DNA from: Aliagarivorans taiwanensis DSM 22990
Lineage (GTDB): Bacteria; Pseudomonadota; Gammaproteobacteria; Enterobacterales; Celerinatantimonadaceae
Direction of reading: 5' to 3'
Assembly: GCF_000429505.1 (NCBI RefSeq)
Contig: NZ_AUBZ01000023.1
Coordinates: 16,678 to 80,677 of the forward strand
DNA length: 64,000 nucleotides
In this document: piece after piece, positions 43,828 through 52,689 of the stretch
Layout: every line of letters starts with the position of its first letter
Position numbering within the stretch: the stretch's first letter is position 1
The notes under the pieces: model-generated
Database searches by the model: none
Seen by the model: only the letters and a program-made list of their open reading frames with translations
What the model was told of the DNA's origin: nothing
Made by a program: the position numbers and the translations under genes

Positions 43828-44154
43828 TTAGTCCCCTGCAGCGGTAGGATAGTTCTCCAGCATCGAATTGAACAGCTGTTCTTGGTCTGCGGCATATGGC
43901 ATAAACTCACCCATCGCATCAAACGAACCGGCTAGGGCATTACCTTCTTGCGAGCCTGAAAACGCATGCTGGTAATGCTGCTGAGGCTTGGGATTAACCA
44001 GCCCTTGCTCCTCATAAGCGCTCGCCTTGGTTATCTGTGTATGTGCGCTGTAGCGCAGGTATTCCGGGGCCTCTAGCGCGGGGCGCGCAACCAGATGACC
44101 AACGTTTGATAAGGCACCGGCCAACACCAATGCGCTGATACCCAAATGCAACAT
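43828..44154 (-). CDS. Small exported protein of unknown function
   Basis: 108 aa from the ATG at 44154, with GAGGAG upstream. A hydrophobic N-terminus (residues ~3-24, LGISALVLAGALSNVGHLVA) suggests a signal peptide or anchor. The rest is hydrophilic and low in recognisable motifs (SAHTQITKASAYEEQG..., SFDAMGEFMPYAADQEQLF). No family recognised. 21 bp upstream of the AlkB-like gene on the same strand. Confidence 0.6.
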   Translation of the reverse strand: MLHLGISALVLAGALSNVGHLVARPALEAPEYLRYSAHTQITKASAYEEQGLVNPKPQQHYQHAFSGSQEGNALAGSFDAMGEFMPYAADQEQLFNSMLENYPTAAGD

Positions 44155-44325
44155 GGGTGACTCCTCGCTTAGCCTTCGGGCCAAGCCGTTCAACTACCTG
44201 TAACTATAGACCGAGCAAAATCACGCTTCCTTTCAGCCATTGCACTAGCGCAAGCTTGCTGTACGCAATCGCGGCCAGCATCACCTGCCATCACCCAGCC
44301 AGTTGCTGCAACGATCACGCAAGGC

Positions 44326-44356
44326 TTGACCTGGAGTTAACTCCAGCTTTTACACT
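44326..44356 (+). promoter_or_regulatory. MerR-type promoter of the aldo/keto reductase gene
   Basis: TTGACC (44326-44331) and TACACT (44351-44356) are separated by 19 bp instead of 17. The spacer carries the palindrome TGGAGTTAACTCCA (44332-44345). Over-long spacer plus spacer dyad is the hallmark of promoters activated by MerR-family proteins through DNA distortion. The merR-like gene at 45385-45771 is the obvious candidate regulator. Confidence 0.85.
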
Positions 44357-44390
44357 CCATCCATATGCTTCGTTAATAAGGAAAAGACAC

Positions 44391-45335
44391 ATGAACACTG
44401 AGCAACTGGGGAATACATCGCTGAACATCTCACGGATCGGTATCGGTGCATGGGCGATGGGTGGCAAATGGGAGTTCGGCTGGGGCCAGCAGCAAGACAA
44501 AGACTCGATTGCCACCATTCGGCACGCCCTGTCCAAAGGCGTGAACTGGATTGATACCGCCCCGGTATATGGCTTGGGCCATAGTGAACAGGTAGTAAGC
44601 CAAGCCATCAAGGGCATGAGCGAGAAGCCACTGATTTTCACCAAATGCTGTTTTCGCTGGGACGATAAGCAAAATATCACCCCAGACTTAAGCGCAGCCA
44701 GCGTACGAGAAGAGCTTGAAAACAGCCTTAAGCGCTTAGGTGTCGAAGCCATCGACCTCTACCAAATCCACTGGCCGAACCCGGAAGCGCAAATCGAAGA
44801 AGGCTGGGACACCATGCGTGCTTTGCAACAAGAGGGCAAGATCCGCTACTTGGGCGTATCCAATCATTCGGTCGAGCAGATGGACAAGCTCGCAGCCATA
44901 GCCCCTGTGAATAGCCTGCAGCCCAACTACAGTCTGATCAACCGCGAGTGCGAACAGGCCCAACTACCCTATTGCCAGAACAACGATATCGGCGTGATCT
45001 GCTACTCGCCGATGGGCTCCGGCTTGCTTACCGGCAAGATGACCCGCGAGCGCATTGCCAACCTGGCCGAGGATGACTGGCGCCGCGGCAGCGACGAGTT
45101 TCAAGAGCCCAAGCTAAGCCGTAACCTGGCCATCGTCGAGGCACTGAAAGCGGTGGGAGCCAAACATGGCGTAAGTGCCGCAGAGGTTAGCATCGCTTGG
45201 GTGCTGAAGCATCAAGCCGTAACCGCAGCGATAGTTGGAATGCGCTCTCCCGAGCAGGTAGATGGGGTGGTTGGTGGCGCAGCGATTGAACTCGATGAGC
45301 AGGACCTAGCGCTAATCAGCGAAGCTAGCGCCTAG
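44391..45335 (+). CDS. Aldo/keto reductase
   Basis: 314 aa from the ATG at 44391 (AAGGAAAAG upstream); the longer upstream frame is not supported. A TIM-barrel NADP-dependent reductase with the catalytic Asp/Tyr region NWIDTAPVYGLGHSEQVV, the Lys in LIFTKCCFRWDD, the DLYQIHWPNPEAQIEEGWD strand, IRYLGVSNHS, and the cofactor end VTAAIVGMRSPEQVDG. Likely reduces aldehydes or diketones. The MerR-type promoter implies induction by a reactive compound, possibly an aldehyde. Confidence 0.93.
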   Translation: MNTEQLGNTSLNISRIGIGAWAMGGKWEFGWGQQQDKDSIATIRHALSKGVNWIDTAPVYGLGHSEQVVSQAIKGMSEKPLIFTKCCFRWDDKQNITPDLSAASVREELENSLKRLGVEAIDLYQIHWPNPEAQIEEGWDTMRALQQEGKIRYLGVSNHSVEQMDKLAAIAPVNSLQPNYSLINRECEQAQLPYCQNNDIGVICYSPMGSGLLTGKMTRERIANLAEDDWRRGSDEFQEPKLSRNLAIVEALKAVGAKHGVSAAEVSIAWVLKHQAVTAAIVGMRSPEQVDGVVGGAAIELDEQDLALISEASA

Positions 45336-45384
45336 TAGATACAAAATAACGCAGGCAAGTGCTGAGCTTCTAGCGCTTGGCTGC

Positions 45385-45771
45385 TTACTCAGTATTCACG
45401 AACTGCTGTCCCAGCTCTTCGGTATAAAAGGCTATCTTTCGCTCCACATGGGCCAGGTTTGCCTCTAGTTGTTGGATCTGCAGCTGGGTCTGCTCGCGGT
45501 GGCTTTGCAAGATCTGCAAACGCTCTAACTCACTCTCTTTACCCTGTTCCAGCAAATCGCGGTAACGTTTAATCGCTTCCAGCGGCATCCCGGTGGATTT
45601 CAAGCACAGCACAAAACGCAGCCACTCGATATCCTGCTGGCTGTAACGGCGATGGCCAGAACTGGCGCGCTTGAGCTTGAGCATCAGACCCTTCTTTTCA
45701 TAAAACCTGAGAGTATCCACCGAAACCTCGGTGAGTTCAGCGGCTTGGCCAATCGAATAGGAACAGGGCAT
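45385..45771 (-). CDS. MerR-family transcriptional regulator (AdhR/NmlR-like)
   Basis: 128 aa, MerR size. The helix-turn-helix YSIGQAAELTEVSVDTLRFY followed by EKKGLML and SGHRRYSQQDIEWLRFV is typical, then a C-terminal coiled-coil dimer helix (~80-120). Like AdhR/NmlR-type regulators it has few cysteines (Cys3 and Cys56) and no metal-binding C-terminal cluster, so an organic or aldehyde signal is more likely than a metal. Convergent with the aldo/keto reductase it probably activates. Confidence 0.9.
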   Translation of the reverse strand: MPCSYSIGQAAELTEVSVDTLRFYEKKGLMLKLKRASSGHRRYSQQDIEWLRFVLCLKSTGMPLEAIKRYRDLLEQGKESELERLQILQSHREQTQLQIQQLEANLAHVERKIAFYTEELGQQFVNTE

Positions 45772-45897
45772 TGCGTTGCTTACCTGATTTGAGAAGACAC
45801 CCGGCTAGCCTACCATAAGCGCGCTGAATTCCCTTGCAAGCCTAGGCTGTTTCGCTACACTCCCGATGTTCCCCTACCCGCGAGTTAAACCAATAGC

Positions 45898-47043
45898 ATG
45901 AGCAACACCGGCACCCTTGAGATTGCAGATCTAAGCCTGACTCTGAGTCGCTACCCCGATAACCACGATAAATCCCTGCAAGCATGGAACGGTGCCGACT
46001 TGCAGCTGCTCCAGTATGCCTTCGAACATCCCAAGCCCGTCGCGCGGGTGCTGCTGATTAACGATGAATTTGGCGCACTGGCCTGCGCGCTAGCCGCCCA
46101 CCCCGCCTTTGCCCAGAGCGAGATTGTCTCTATCAGCGACTCGGAGATCGCTAAGCGCGCGCTGGAGCGTAACTTGGCAGCTAATGAGCTGCCTACTCAG
46201 CGGATCCAGTTTGCCGATAGTCTTCAGCCTTATCCAGCAACAGAGCTGGTGCTGATGCGCCTGCCCAAAAACCTTGCCTTCTTCGAGCAGCAACTAATTT
46301 GCCTGCAGCAGGTGTTGCAACCCGGCCAAAAACTGGTGGTAGGAGCCATGCTAAAAGCGCTGGTTAAGAGCGCCTTTGGTCTGCTGGAGAAGCACATTGG
46401 CGAGGTCAGTACCTCGCTGGCGCAAAAAAAAGCTCGGCTAGTGTTTGCCGAGTATCAAGACATGCAAAGCGAACAGCCCTACCCACTGAACTGGCAGCTC
46501 AGTGAACACAACTGGCAGCTTAGCGATCACGCCAATGTATTCTGCTTGGGCAAGTTCGATATCGGCACCCGCTTTTTATTGGATAACTTCCCCCAAGAGC
46601 CGGTTGATTCGGTGATCGACCTCGGCTGTGGTAACGGCTTGCTGGGCCTCGCGGCGCTTAAGCACTACCCAGATGCCGAGGTGCACTTTGTCGATGAGTC
46701 GTTTATGGCGGTAGCATCTGCGCGCAACAATGTGGCCAACAACTACCCGCAGGCGCTCGAGCGCTGCCACTTTAGCAGCGATAACTGTCTGGAGCAGCAA
46801 GCCTCTGATTCGGCCCAATTAGTGCTATGTAACCCACCGTTTCATCAGCAAAATACCGTGTCGACCCACATCGCTGAGCAAATGTTTAAAGATGCCAAGC
46901 GCTGCCTGAAAAAAGCAGGTAAGCTAGTGGTCGTCGCCAATCGCCATCTGCCCTATGCACCGCTATTGAAACGATTATTCGGCGGTTTTCAGGTGTTTGC
47001 GACTAACAACAAATTTGTAGTGCTTGTAGCGAACAAGCGTTAA
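45898..47043 (+). CDS. rlmG: 23S rRNA (guanine1835-N2)-methyltransferase RlmG
   Basis: 381 aa, E. coli RlmG 378. The N-terminal pseudo-methyltransferase domain is followed by the SAM-dependent domain with VIDLGCGNGLLGL (motif I), FVDESFMAVASARNNV and the catalytic NPPFHQ motif. The C-terminus FATNNKFVVLVA matches RlmG. It methylates G1835 of 23S rRNA. Confidence 0.95.
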   Translation: MSNTGTLEIADLSLTLSRYPDNHDKSLQAWNGADLQLLQYAFEHPKPVARVLLINDEFGALACALAAHPAFAQSEIVSISDSEIAKRALERNLAANELPTQRIQFADSLQPYPATELVLMRLPKNLAFFEQQLICLQQVLQPGQKLVVGAMLKALVKSAFGLLEKHIGEVSTSLAQKKARLVFAEYQDMQSEQPYPLNWQLSEHNWQLSDHANVFCLGKFDIGTRFLLDNFPQEPVDSVIDLGCGNGLLGLAALKHYPDAEVHFVDESFMAVASARNNVANNYPQALERCHFSSDNCLEQQASDSAQLVLCNPPFHQQNTVSTHIAEQMFKDAKRCLKKAGKLVVVANRHLPYAPLLKRLFGGFQVFATNNKFVVLVANKR

Positions 47044-47057
47044 CACGGAGTTTACCT

Positions 47058-47645
47058 ATGAAACCAGCGCTACGCTGGCTGGCAGCCCTTTGCTGCGCCG
47101 GCTCTTTGATGGCTTGCTCTTCTACCCCGCCCCCGCAGCTGCAGCTATCACCCGAAGTTATTGTCCAGCAGGCAGAAGGCGAGAAAGCGTCGCTGATCGC
47201 CGCACTAAACTCGGCGGATCTGCGCAACCATCGCTACCTACTGAGTATTCATCGCGACGGACAGGAACAAGCCGAGCTACTCGCCAGTGCCAGCAACCTG
47301 CGCCTAGACATCGAGCAGCAACTCAAGCAAGCCTGGCAGCAACAAGGCTTGGGCTTTGTGACCGACTCCCCTTTTAAGCTTCAGGTCGATATCCTCGAGC
47401 TAGTGGCTACTGCCGAGCAAAGCAGCCTTAAGCATCAGGTGGAGTCCACCATGCGCCTAAAAGTCTCGCTGGAAACCCCCAAGCGCAGTCTAGCCAAACA
47501 GTACCGCTCGGTGCACAACAACGAAGGTCCGCTGCGCCTAAGCCTGGAGCGCCAAGAGGAATACCTCAGCGCCCAGCTCTCAGAGCTACTTACCCAGATC
47601 GCCAATGATCCCCAGTTTTTTGAAGTATTGGAGAATGAACAATGA
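47058..47645 (+). CDS. yajG: YajG-family lipoprotein
   Basis: 195 aa with a lipobox (CCAGSLMAC, Cys at ~20). The body LSPEVIVQQAEGEKASLIAA..., LRLDIEQQLKQAWQQQGLGF and LKVSLETPKRSLAKQYRS follows YajG. Function unknown. In E. coli it lies beside ampG; here a cyclophilin gene sits between, starting in an ATGA overlap with the yajG stop. Confidence 0.88.
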   Translation: MKPALRWLAALCCAGSLMACSSTPPPQLQLSPEVIVQQAEGEKASLIAALNSADLRNHRYLLSIHRDGQEQAELLASASNLRLDIEQQLKQAWQQQGLGFVTDSPFKLQVDILELVATAEQSSLKHQVESTMRLKVSLETPKRSLAKQYRSVHNNEGPLRLSLERQEEYLSAQLSELLTQIANDPQFFEVLENEQ

Positions 47646-48226
47646 AGTCATCCCTTATAAAAATCCTCTCTTTGGCCTTGGGCCTGCTCTCCTTCAGCCA
47701 GCTTTCGCACGCGCAAGTCGTTCAGGTCGACACCAACTTGGGCAGCTTTGAAATCACCCTCGACGCTGAGAACGCGCCGAAGACCGTGGCCAACTTCCTG
47801 CGCTACGTTGACGATGGCAGCTACAGCGGCAGCCTGTTCCACCGAGTCATCCCTAAGTTTATGGCGCAAGGTGGTGGCTACACCGCCGATTATGAGAACC
47901 TGCCGAGTTACCCACCGATCGAGAACGAGTCATCCAATGGCCTGAGTAACACTCGCGGCTCTATCGCTATGGCCCGCACCAACGATCCAAACTCGGCGAC
48001 CCGTCAGTTCTTTATCAATGTGGTCGACAATGCCCACCTGGACGGCTCAAAGCGCCGCGCCGGTTATACGGTGTTTGGTGAAGTCACCAAGGGTATGGAG
48101 ATCGTCGATATCATCGTTAAGCAGCCAACCAAGAACGGTCCGCTTCCGGGCATGGCCAATGTTCCTCAGCAAAAAGTGATCATCGAACAGGTTATCCGCC
48201 TCGACGCCGTCACCGCTGACGAATAA
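47642..48226 (+). CDS. Exported cyclophilin-type peptidyl-prolyl isomerase
   Basis: 194 aa. A signal peptide (residues 1-24, ending SQLSHA) is followed by a cyclophilin domain: ITLDAENAPKTVANFLRYV, SLFHRVIPKFMAQGGGYT, RGSIAMARTNDPNSATRQFF, GYTVFGEVTKGMEIVD. The catalytic Arg/Phe/Gln set is present. It should be the periplasmic PpiA-type enzyme. Overlaps yajG by four bases and is followed 8 bp later by ampG, so all three are co-translated. Confidence 0.95.
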   Translation: MKSSLIKILSLALGLLSFSQLSHAQVVQVDTNLGSFEITLDAENAPKTVANFLRYVDDGSYSGSLFHRVIPKFMAQGGGYTADYENLPSYPPIENESSNGLSNTRGSIAMARTNDPNSATRQFFINVVDNAHLDGSKRRAGYTVFGEVTKGMEIVDIIVKQPTKNGPLPGMANVPQQKVIIEQVIRLDAVTADE

Positions 48227-48234
48227 GCCCACGC

Positions 48235-49695
48235 ATGGCTAACATGGATTCAGCCAGTAGCTGGAGAGCGACCCTTGCCTCGTATTGGGATAAACGACTG
48301 GCGTGGGTATTTATGCTGGGCTGTGCCAGCGGTTTTCCCTGGACCTTAGTCGGCTCCAATATGACCGGCTGGCTAACCGATGCCGGCTTTACCCGCACCA
48401 GCATCGGTTTGTTTGGCTCGATCTTTGTGGTGTATGCCCTCAACTTTATCTGGGCCCCCCTATTAGATAGGGTCAAGCTGCCTTGGCTGTATACCCGTTT
48501 AGGGCAGCGACGCAGCTGGATCTTACTCTGTCAGCTGTGCATCTTGGCCTGTACGCTGGCGATTACCCAACTGCAACCAAGCGAGCACCTGCTGCTGATT
48601 GCCCTGCTCGCGCTGGGGATCACCACCGCCTCGGCCACTCAAGATGTGGCCATCGACGCCTTTCGGATCGACAGCTTCTCCCAAGGCGAGCAGCACAAGC
48701 TGCCGCAAGCCTCCGCCATGGCAGTAATGGGATGGTGGACCGGCTACTCAGTGCCCGGCTACTTGGCCTTTATCAATGCCGATGCTCAGGGTTGGAACAC
48801 GGTGTACTTAGGCATGGCGGGCTTTGTACTGCTATGCATGCTGTTTACCCTGTTGGCGCGCGAGCCACATACCGACCGCGATGCCCTGCAGCAAAAGGCA
48901 GCCAAGCGCCAGCAGCGTCAGCACTCGTCCATGTTTACCTGGCTATATGTCACCTTGGTGGAACCCTTCGCCGAGTTCTTCCGCCGCAATCAGGGCAGCA
49001 TTGCCGTCAGCATCCTTCTGTTTGTATTCCTGTTTAACATCGGTCAGGCCTTTTTGGGGCGGATGTCGGTCACCTTCTACCGCCAGATTGGCTTTAGCAA
49101 CGAAGAGATCGGCCACTACTCCAAGCTTATTGGCTGGGGCGCAACCTTAAGCTTTACCTTTGTTAGCAGCGCCATCAACGCCCGCTTCGGTATTATTAAG
49201 GGGCTGTTTATAGGCGGGGTGGCAATGTCGGTGTCCAACTTAATGTTCTCGTGGATTGCGGTTGCCGGCCCAAACACCGATCTGCTGCTGGCCGCTATTG
49301 TGGTCGACAACTTTACCTCGGCCTTTGCCTCGGTGGCCTTTGTCTCCTTCCTCTCCCTGCTCACCGGTCAGGCCTTCTCGGCCACCCAATATGCGCTGTT
49401 GGCCTCGCTGGGGAATCTGGGGCGCACCACCTTGGCCTCGTTCAGTGGTGCTCTGGTGGATTGGTTAGACTCTATGCCACTGCAGCGCGGCTTGAGCGAC
49501 CTCAACACCCGCTTCGACGCGGGCTGGACAGAGTGGCTACTAGGTTTTTACCACCGGCATATGCAGAGCGATTGGTTTGATGCCTGGTCGGTGTTCTTTG
49601 CCATCACCGCGGTGATGGTGGTGCCGAGCTTGGTACTACTGTGGCGACTCAGACACGCCTTTGATGACCTGCTAAAACAACAAACCCGCTCTTAA
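48235..49695 (+). CDS. ampG: Muropeptide transporter AmpG
   Basis: 486 aa, E. coli AmpG 491. Multispanning MFS protein with YWDKRLAWVFMLGCASGFPW at the start, then GLFGSIFVVYALNFIWAPLLDR, ATQDVAIDAFRID and FVSFLSLLTGQAFSATQYALLASL. AmpG brings anhydro-muropeptides from the periplasm into the cytoplasm for cell-wall recycling and beta-lactamase induction. Last gene of the yajG cluster. Confidence 0.96.
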   Translation: MANMDSASSWRATLASYWDKRLAWVFMLGCASGFPWTLVGSNMTGWLTDAGFTRTSIGLFGSIFVVYALNFIWAPLLDRVKLPWLYTRLGQRRSWILLCQLCILACTLAITQLQPSEHLLLIALLALGITTASATQDVAIDAFRIDSFSQGEQHKLPQASAMAVMGWWTGYSVPGYLAFINADAQGWNTVYLGMAGFVLLCMLFTLLAREPHTDRDALQQKAAKRQQRQHSSMFTWLYVTLVEPFAEFFRRNQGSIAVSILLFVFLFNIGQAFLGRMSVTFYRQIGFSNEEIGHYSKLIGWGATLSFTFVSSAINARFGIIKGLFIGGVAMSVSNLMFSWIAVAGPNTDLLLAAIVVDNFTSAFASVAFVSFLSLLTGQAFSATQYALLASLGNLGRTTLASFSGALVDWLDSMPLQRGLSDLNTRFDAGWTEWLLGFYHRHMQSDWFDAWSVFFAITAVMVVPSLVLLWRLRHAFDDLLKQQTRS

Positions 49696-49711
49696 CTGAG
49701 CGGGCCTGTTT
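49685..49711. terminator. Terminator between ampG and yajQ
   Basis: CCCGCTC (49685-49691) pairs with GAGCGGG (49698-49704), and CCTGTTTT follows. The ampG stop codon lies in the loop. Confidence 0.85.
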
Positions 49712-49760
49712 TAATGGTTTGGCTTGATGGCTTAGCGCGATAGCTTGCCCCGCCGCGCAC

Positions 49761-50243
49761 TTAATCTCGGAAGTTATTAAATTGGAACGGCTGCTCCATA
49801 TCGCTCTCGCGCACCAAGGCCATTACCTGCTGCAGGTCATCGCGCTTTTTGCCGGTTACTCGCAGCTGGTCGCCTTGAATCGCGGTTTGTACCTTGATCT
49901 TGCTCTCTTTGATTAACTTAACCAGCTTCTTGGCGGTGGGCTGGTCGATGCCTACTTTAAAGCTCACCACTTGCGAGAACAGCTTGCCGCGATGCTCAAC
50001 ATCGGCAAGGTCGATGGAGCGAGTGTCGATTTTACGCTTCACAAGGTTGTTGCGCAGGATATCCAGCATCTGTTGCAGTTGAAAATCCGCTTCCGCGGTC
50101 ATCTTGATCAGCTCTTCGCCTAGCTCAAACTCAGCTTCCACATTACGAAAATCAAAGCGCGTAGCCAACTCGCGGTTGGCATTCTCGCAAGCGTTGCGAA
50201 TTTCACTGACTTCTACTTCAGAAACGATATCAAAGGATGGCAT
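49761..50243 (-). CDS. yajQ: YajQ-family nucleotide-binding protein
   Basis: 160 aa from the ATG at 50243 ([18 protein letters not shown]), the UPF0234/YajQ start; the reading frame extends upstream but without family match. Two ferredoxin-like repeats; conserved [46 protein letters not shown]. YajQ homologues bind c-di-GMP in Xanthomonas and nucleic acid or tRNA in E. coli. Near panE-yajL, as in Enterobacteria. Confidence 0.96.
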   Translation of the reverse strand: MPSFDIVSEVEVSEIRNACENANRELATRFDFRNVEAEFELGEELIKMTAEADFQLQQMLDILRNNLVKRKIDTRSIDLADVEHRGKLFSQVVSFKVGIDQPTAKKLVKLIKESKIKVQTAIQGDQLRVTGKKRDDLQQVMALVRESDMEQPFQFNNFRD

Positions 50244-50383
50244 TACAGCTCCTGGATAATGATTAATTTGGGTGCCGGCCATCATAACAGTCCTTAGCAT
50301 CGCCATGCCAACAGATTGACCCGCTTGCGAAATTCTCAAGCAGCCACTTTACTTAATGGCGACAGAACTATCAGGAAGAATGG

Positions 50384-50794
50384 ATGATCCGACTAATCTA
50401 CGTAAGCCAGCAAGCCAAGGCCTTGTCTGAAATAGAGATAAGCGAGTTGCTGGTAAAAGCCCGCGAACACAACCTTAGCCACCAGCTAACCGGCCTGTTG
50501 ATCAGCGCAGGCAAACACTTCCTTTAGGAGCTGGAAGGCCCAGCAGCAGAAGTAACCGCCCTTTATCAGCGCATCGAGCAAGCCCCCCGGCATGTCAACG
50601 TCACACTGGTGCATAAAGGGCCCAATGCCTATCGCCGCTTTCCTTCCTGGTCCATGTCCTATCAGCTGCTCGATCAGCTAGAGCATTCGATGATTGAGAG
50701 TTATCTGAAGATCCTCAGCCTAGAGTCCGGCGACGTCGCCAAAGCCAAGATCAACCCCATCTATCAATCCTTAAAACTGCGCATATCTGAGTAA
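50384..50794 (+). pseudogene. BLUF-domain blue-light sensor interrupted by one amber codon
   Basis: ATG at 50384 with AGGAAG upstream. The frame encodes MIRLIYVSQQAKALSEIEI..., HQLTGLLISAGKHFL, then TAG at 50525-50527, then continues in the same frame as ELEGPAAEVTALYQRIEQ..., RRFPSWSMSYQLLD to a TAA at 50794 (136 codons). This is a full short BLUF protein: Tyr in LIYVS, Asn in the REHNLSH helix, TGLL and the W/M of FPSWSMS are all present. The TAG replaces the glutamine of FxQxLEG that hydrogen-bonds the flavin. A single C-to-T change would explain it. Either a fresh pseudogene or a suppressed stop. Confidence 0.88.
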
Positions 50795-50891
50795 CGCTGC
50801 CAGCAGGCGTGACCTCGCACGCGTTGCCTAAGTGATGGATGTGATAACTTATCTATCACTAATCCTCAGCGCTGTTGATTCAGGGGGCAAG

Positions 50892-51260
50892 ATGGAAGCG
50901 GAGTTTAAAAGCCTGATCTCTGTGGCGGGCTATGCAATCGAGGCCTTTGGCGTGTTAGTGGTGATCATCGGCTCGATCGCTACCACCACCACCTTTATCA
51001 AAACCTACCTCAAGCAGACTAAAGAGATTGCCTACAAGCAATACCGAAGAGATTTGGGCCGCTCAATCATACTCGGTCTGGAGTTCTTGATTGCCGGCGA
51101 CATCATTCGCACGGTGGTGGTGGCCAACTCACTGGAAGATGTAGGTGTGTTGGCGCTGATCATTGTTATCCGCGGCTTCTTGAGTATGACCTTGCACCTT
51201 GAAGTGGAAGGTCGATGGCCCTGGCAGCCGGAAAAAAGCAGCGAGTCTGCGGGCGCTTAG
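50892..51260 (+). CDS. DUF1622 family membrane protein
   Basis: 122 aa from the ATG at 50892, which has GGGGG four bases upstream; an ATG at 50835 would add 19 residues but lacks a ribosome-binding site. Three hydrophobic segments (~8-35, ~65-80, ~88-105). The conserved DUF1622 stretch is [20 protein letters not shown], followed by [21 protein letters not shown]. Function unknown. Stops 4 bases inside the convergent SEC-C gene. Confidence 0.85.
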   Translation: MEAEFKSLISVAGYAIEAFGVLVVIIGSIATTTTFIKTYLKQTKEIAYKQYRRDLGRSIILGLEFLIAGDIIRTVVVANSLEDVGVLALIIVIRGFLSMTLHLEVEGRWPWQPEKSSESAGA

Positions 51261-51589
51261 CCGCAGCACTTCTTGTATTTTTTACCGCTACCACAGCTAC
51301 ATGGGTCGTTACGGCCCGGGGTTTTCTCCAGCGTCACGGTTTGAGGCTGGCTGATCACGGTATCCAGCTCGACGGTGTACTCAGGCTGATTCGCATCCAC
51401 TTCGATATTGACCATCAGCTCATGCTCGGCCGCTAACTGGGCAAGCTCAGCTTTACGCTGCTCGCTGGCCACGCGAACGGTCAGTGGCGCTTCAGCCGTG
51501 CCAGCTTTGACTTCGCGGTTGACGTTGTAGCCGGTGCCGACATAGCTTTTTCTGGTCTCAATCCGGCCTTTATAAAACATTTTCGACAT
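51257..51589 (-). CDS. SEC-C metal-binding motif protein (PBPRA1643 type)
   Basis: 110 aa. The last ~20 residues are the SecA-like zinc motif [17 protein letters not shown]. The N-terminus [20 protein letters not shown] fits the small PBPRA1643/SWIM-SEC-C family of marine gammaproteobacteria. Role unknown; the motif binds zinc and in SecA contacts SecB and ribosomes. Convergent with DUF1622. Confidence 0.88.
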   Translation of the reverse strand: MSKMFYKGRIETRKSYVGTGYNVNREVKAGTAEAPLTVRVASEQRKAELAQLAAEHELMVNIEVDANQPEYTVELDTVISQPQTVTLEKTPGRNDPCSCGSGKKYKKCCG

Positions 51590-51777
51590 GGCGAACTCAC
51601 CTCAACGGTTAATGGAAAACAATAATGGGAAAAATCAAAGGGCGGCGATTATACATAGCCGCTCACCATCTTTCGAGTTCAAGTTTTACTCTATCGCGAT
51701 AAGCGCCATGTTCCGGCCTGAAGCGCTCTCGCGCAGTGCTAATGAACTCTACCAATAAACTCTGCTAAAGTGCGGCT

Positions 51778-52689
51778 ATGAATATAGCTCCCCCTTCGAT
51801 TGCGATTATCGGCGCTGGCGCTGTCGGAAGTCTGTGCGCTGCGAAGTTGGCACTTGCTGGTGCCCGCGTCTGCTTTGTCGACCAACGACTGGCTCAGCCC
51901 ACAACCCTGACTATCGACTTTGTTGACCCACAGGCCCAGACCCAACGCTTTGAGTTTACTCAGCGTCCAAGCATTGCCGATGCAGACTACCTGCTAGTCT
52001 GCGTTAAGGCCTACCAAGTGGCTCAAGCAACCCAAGGGTTGGCACTGCCGGAGCACTGCCAAGCGGTGTTGCTGGTCAATGGCATGGGCGCAGAGCATTC
52101 TTTGCCACCAAACTGGAGCGAGCGCCCACTATGGCTTGGCAGCAATAGCCACGGCGCACTTCTAGAAAACGGCTCTGGCGTTAGCAGCAAGCAAGTCCGC
52201 CATACAGGTATAGGCAAAATCATCATCGGCAACGCCGGGGCGCCTGATGAGCCAGCGCATTTCGCACCGCTGGCTGAAGCCCTTGGTGCAAACTGGGATG
52301 GACAAATCGAGGCTGCGCTGTGGCGCAAACTGGCTGTGAACTGCTGCATAAATCCACTCACCGCACTTTACGGTATCCGCAATGGCGCATTGCTCGCCCC
52401 GCGCTTTGAACAACAGCTCGAGAAGCTATGTCAGGAGTTCTGCCAAGTTGCCGATAGCTGCGGGGTGCCGCTGACACCTGCGCAAACTCTAGCTCAGGTC
52501 AAACAAGTGGCCGAAATGACGGCTGACAACTTCAGCTCTATGCATCAAGATTTACACAAGCAACGCCCGACGGAGATCGAGCATATCACCGGGTTCTTGC
52601 TCAAGCAGGCCGCACAGCAGGGCCTGACAATTGCGAGTCATCAAGCGCTGTATTCAGCGATCAAGGAGAGGGAAGCTACCTATGTCTAA
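51778..52689 (+). CDS. panE: 2-dehydropantoate 2-reductase
   Basis: 303 aa, E. coli PanE 303. NADP-binding GAGAVGSLCAAKLALAGA at the start; LLVCVKAYQ carries the family lysine region; the C-terminal domain has KLAVNCCINPLTALYG and SSMHQDLHKQRPTEIEHITG with the catalytic Lys/Glu and Ser-Ser/Asp blocks. Makes pantoate for pantothenate and CoA synthesis. Overlaps yajL by 8 bp. Confidence 0.96.
   Translation: MNIAPPSIAIIGAGAVGSLCAAKLALAGARVCFVDQRLAQPTTLTIDFVDPQAQTQRFEFTQRPSIADADYLLVCVKAYQVAQATQGLALPEHCQAVLLVNGMGAEHSLPPNWSERPLWLGSNSHGALLENGSGVSSKQVRHTGIGKIIIGNAGAPDEPAHFAPLAEALGANWDGQIEAALWRKLAVNCCINPLTALYGIRNGALLAPRFEQQLEKLCQEFCQVADSCGVPLTPAQTLAQVKQVAEMTADNFSSMHQDLHKQRPTEIEHITGFLLKQAAQQGLTIASHQALYSAIKEREATYV

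Noticed and set aside
50525..50527. TAG in the BLUF gene considered as selenocysteine or pyrrolysine
   Set aside because: Selenocysteine uses TGA, and pyrrolysine is not expected in this group; the family residue here is Gln, so a point mutation is simpler.
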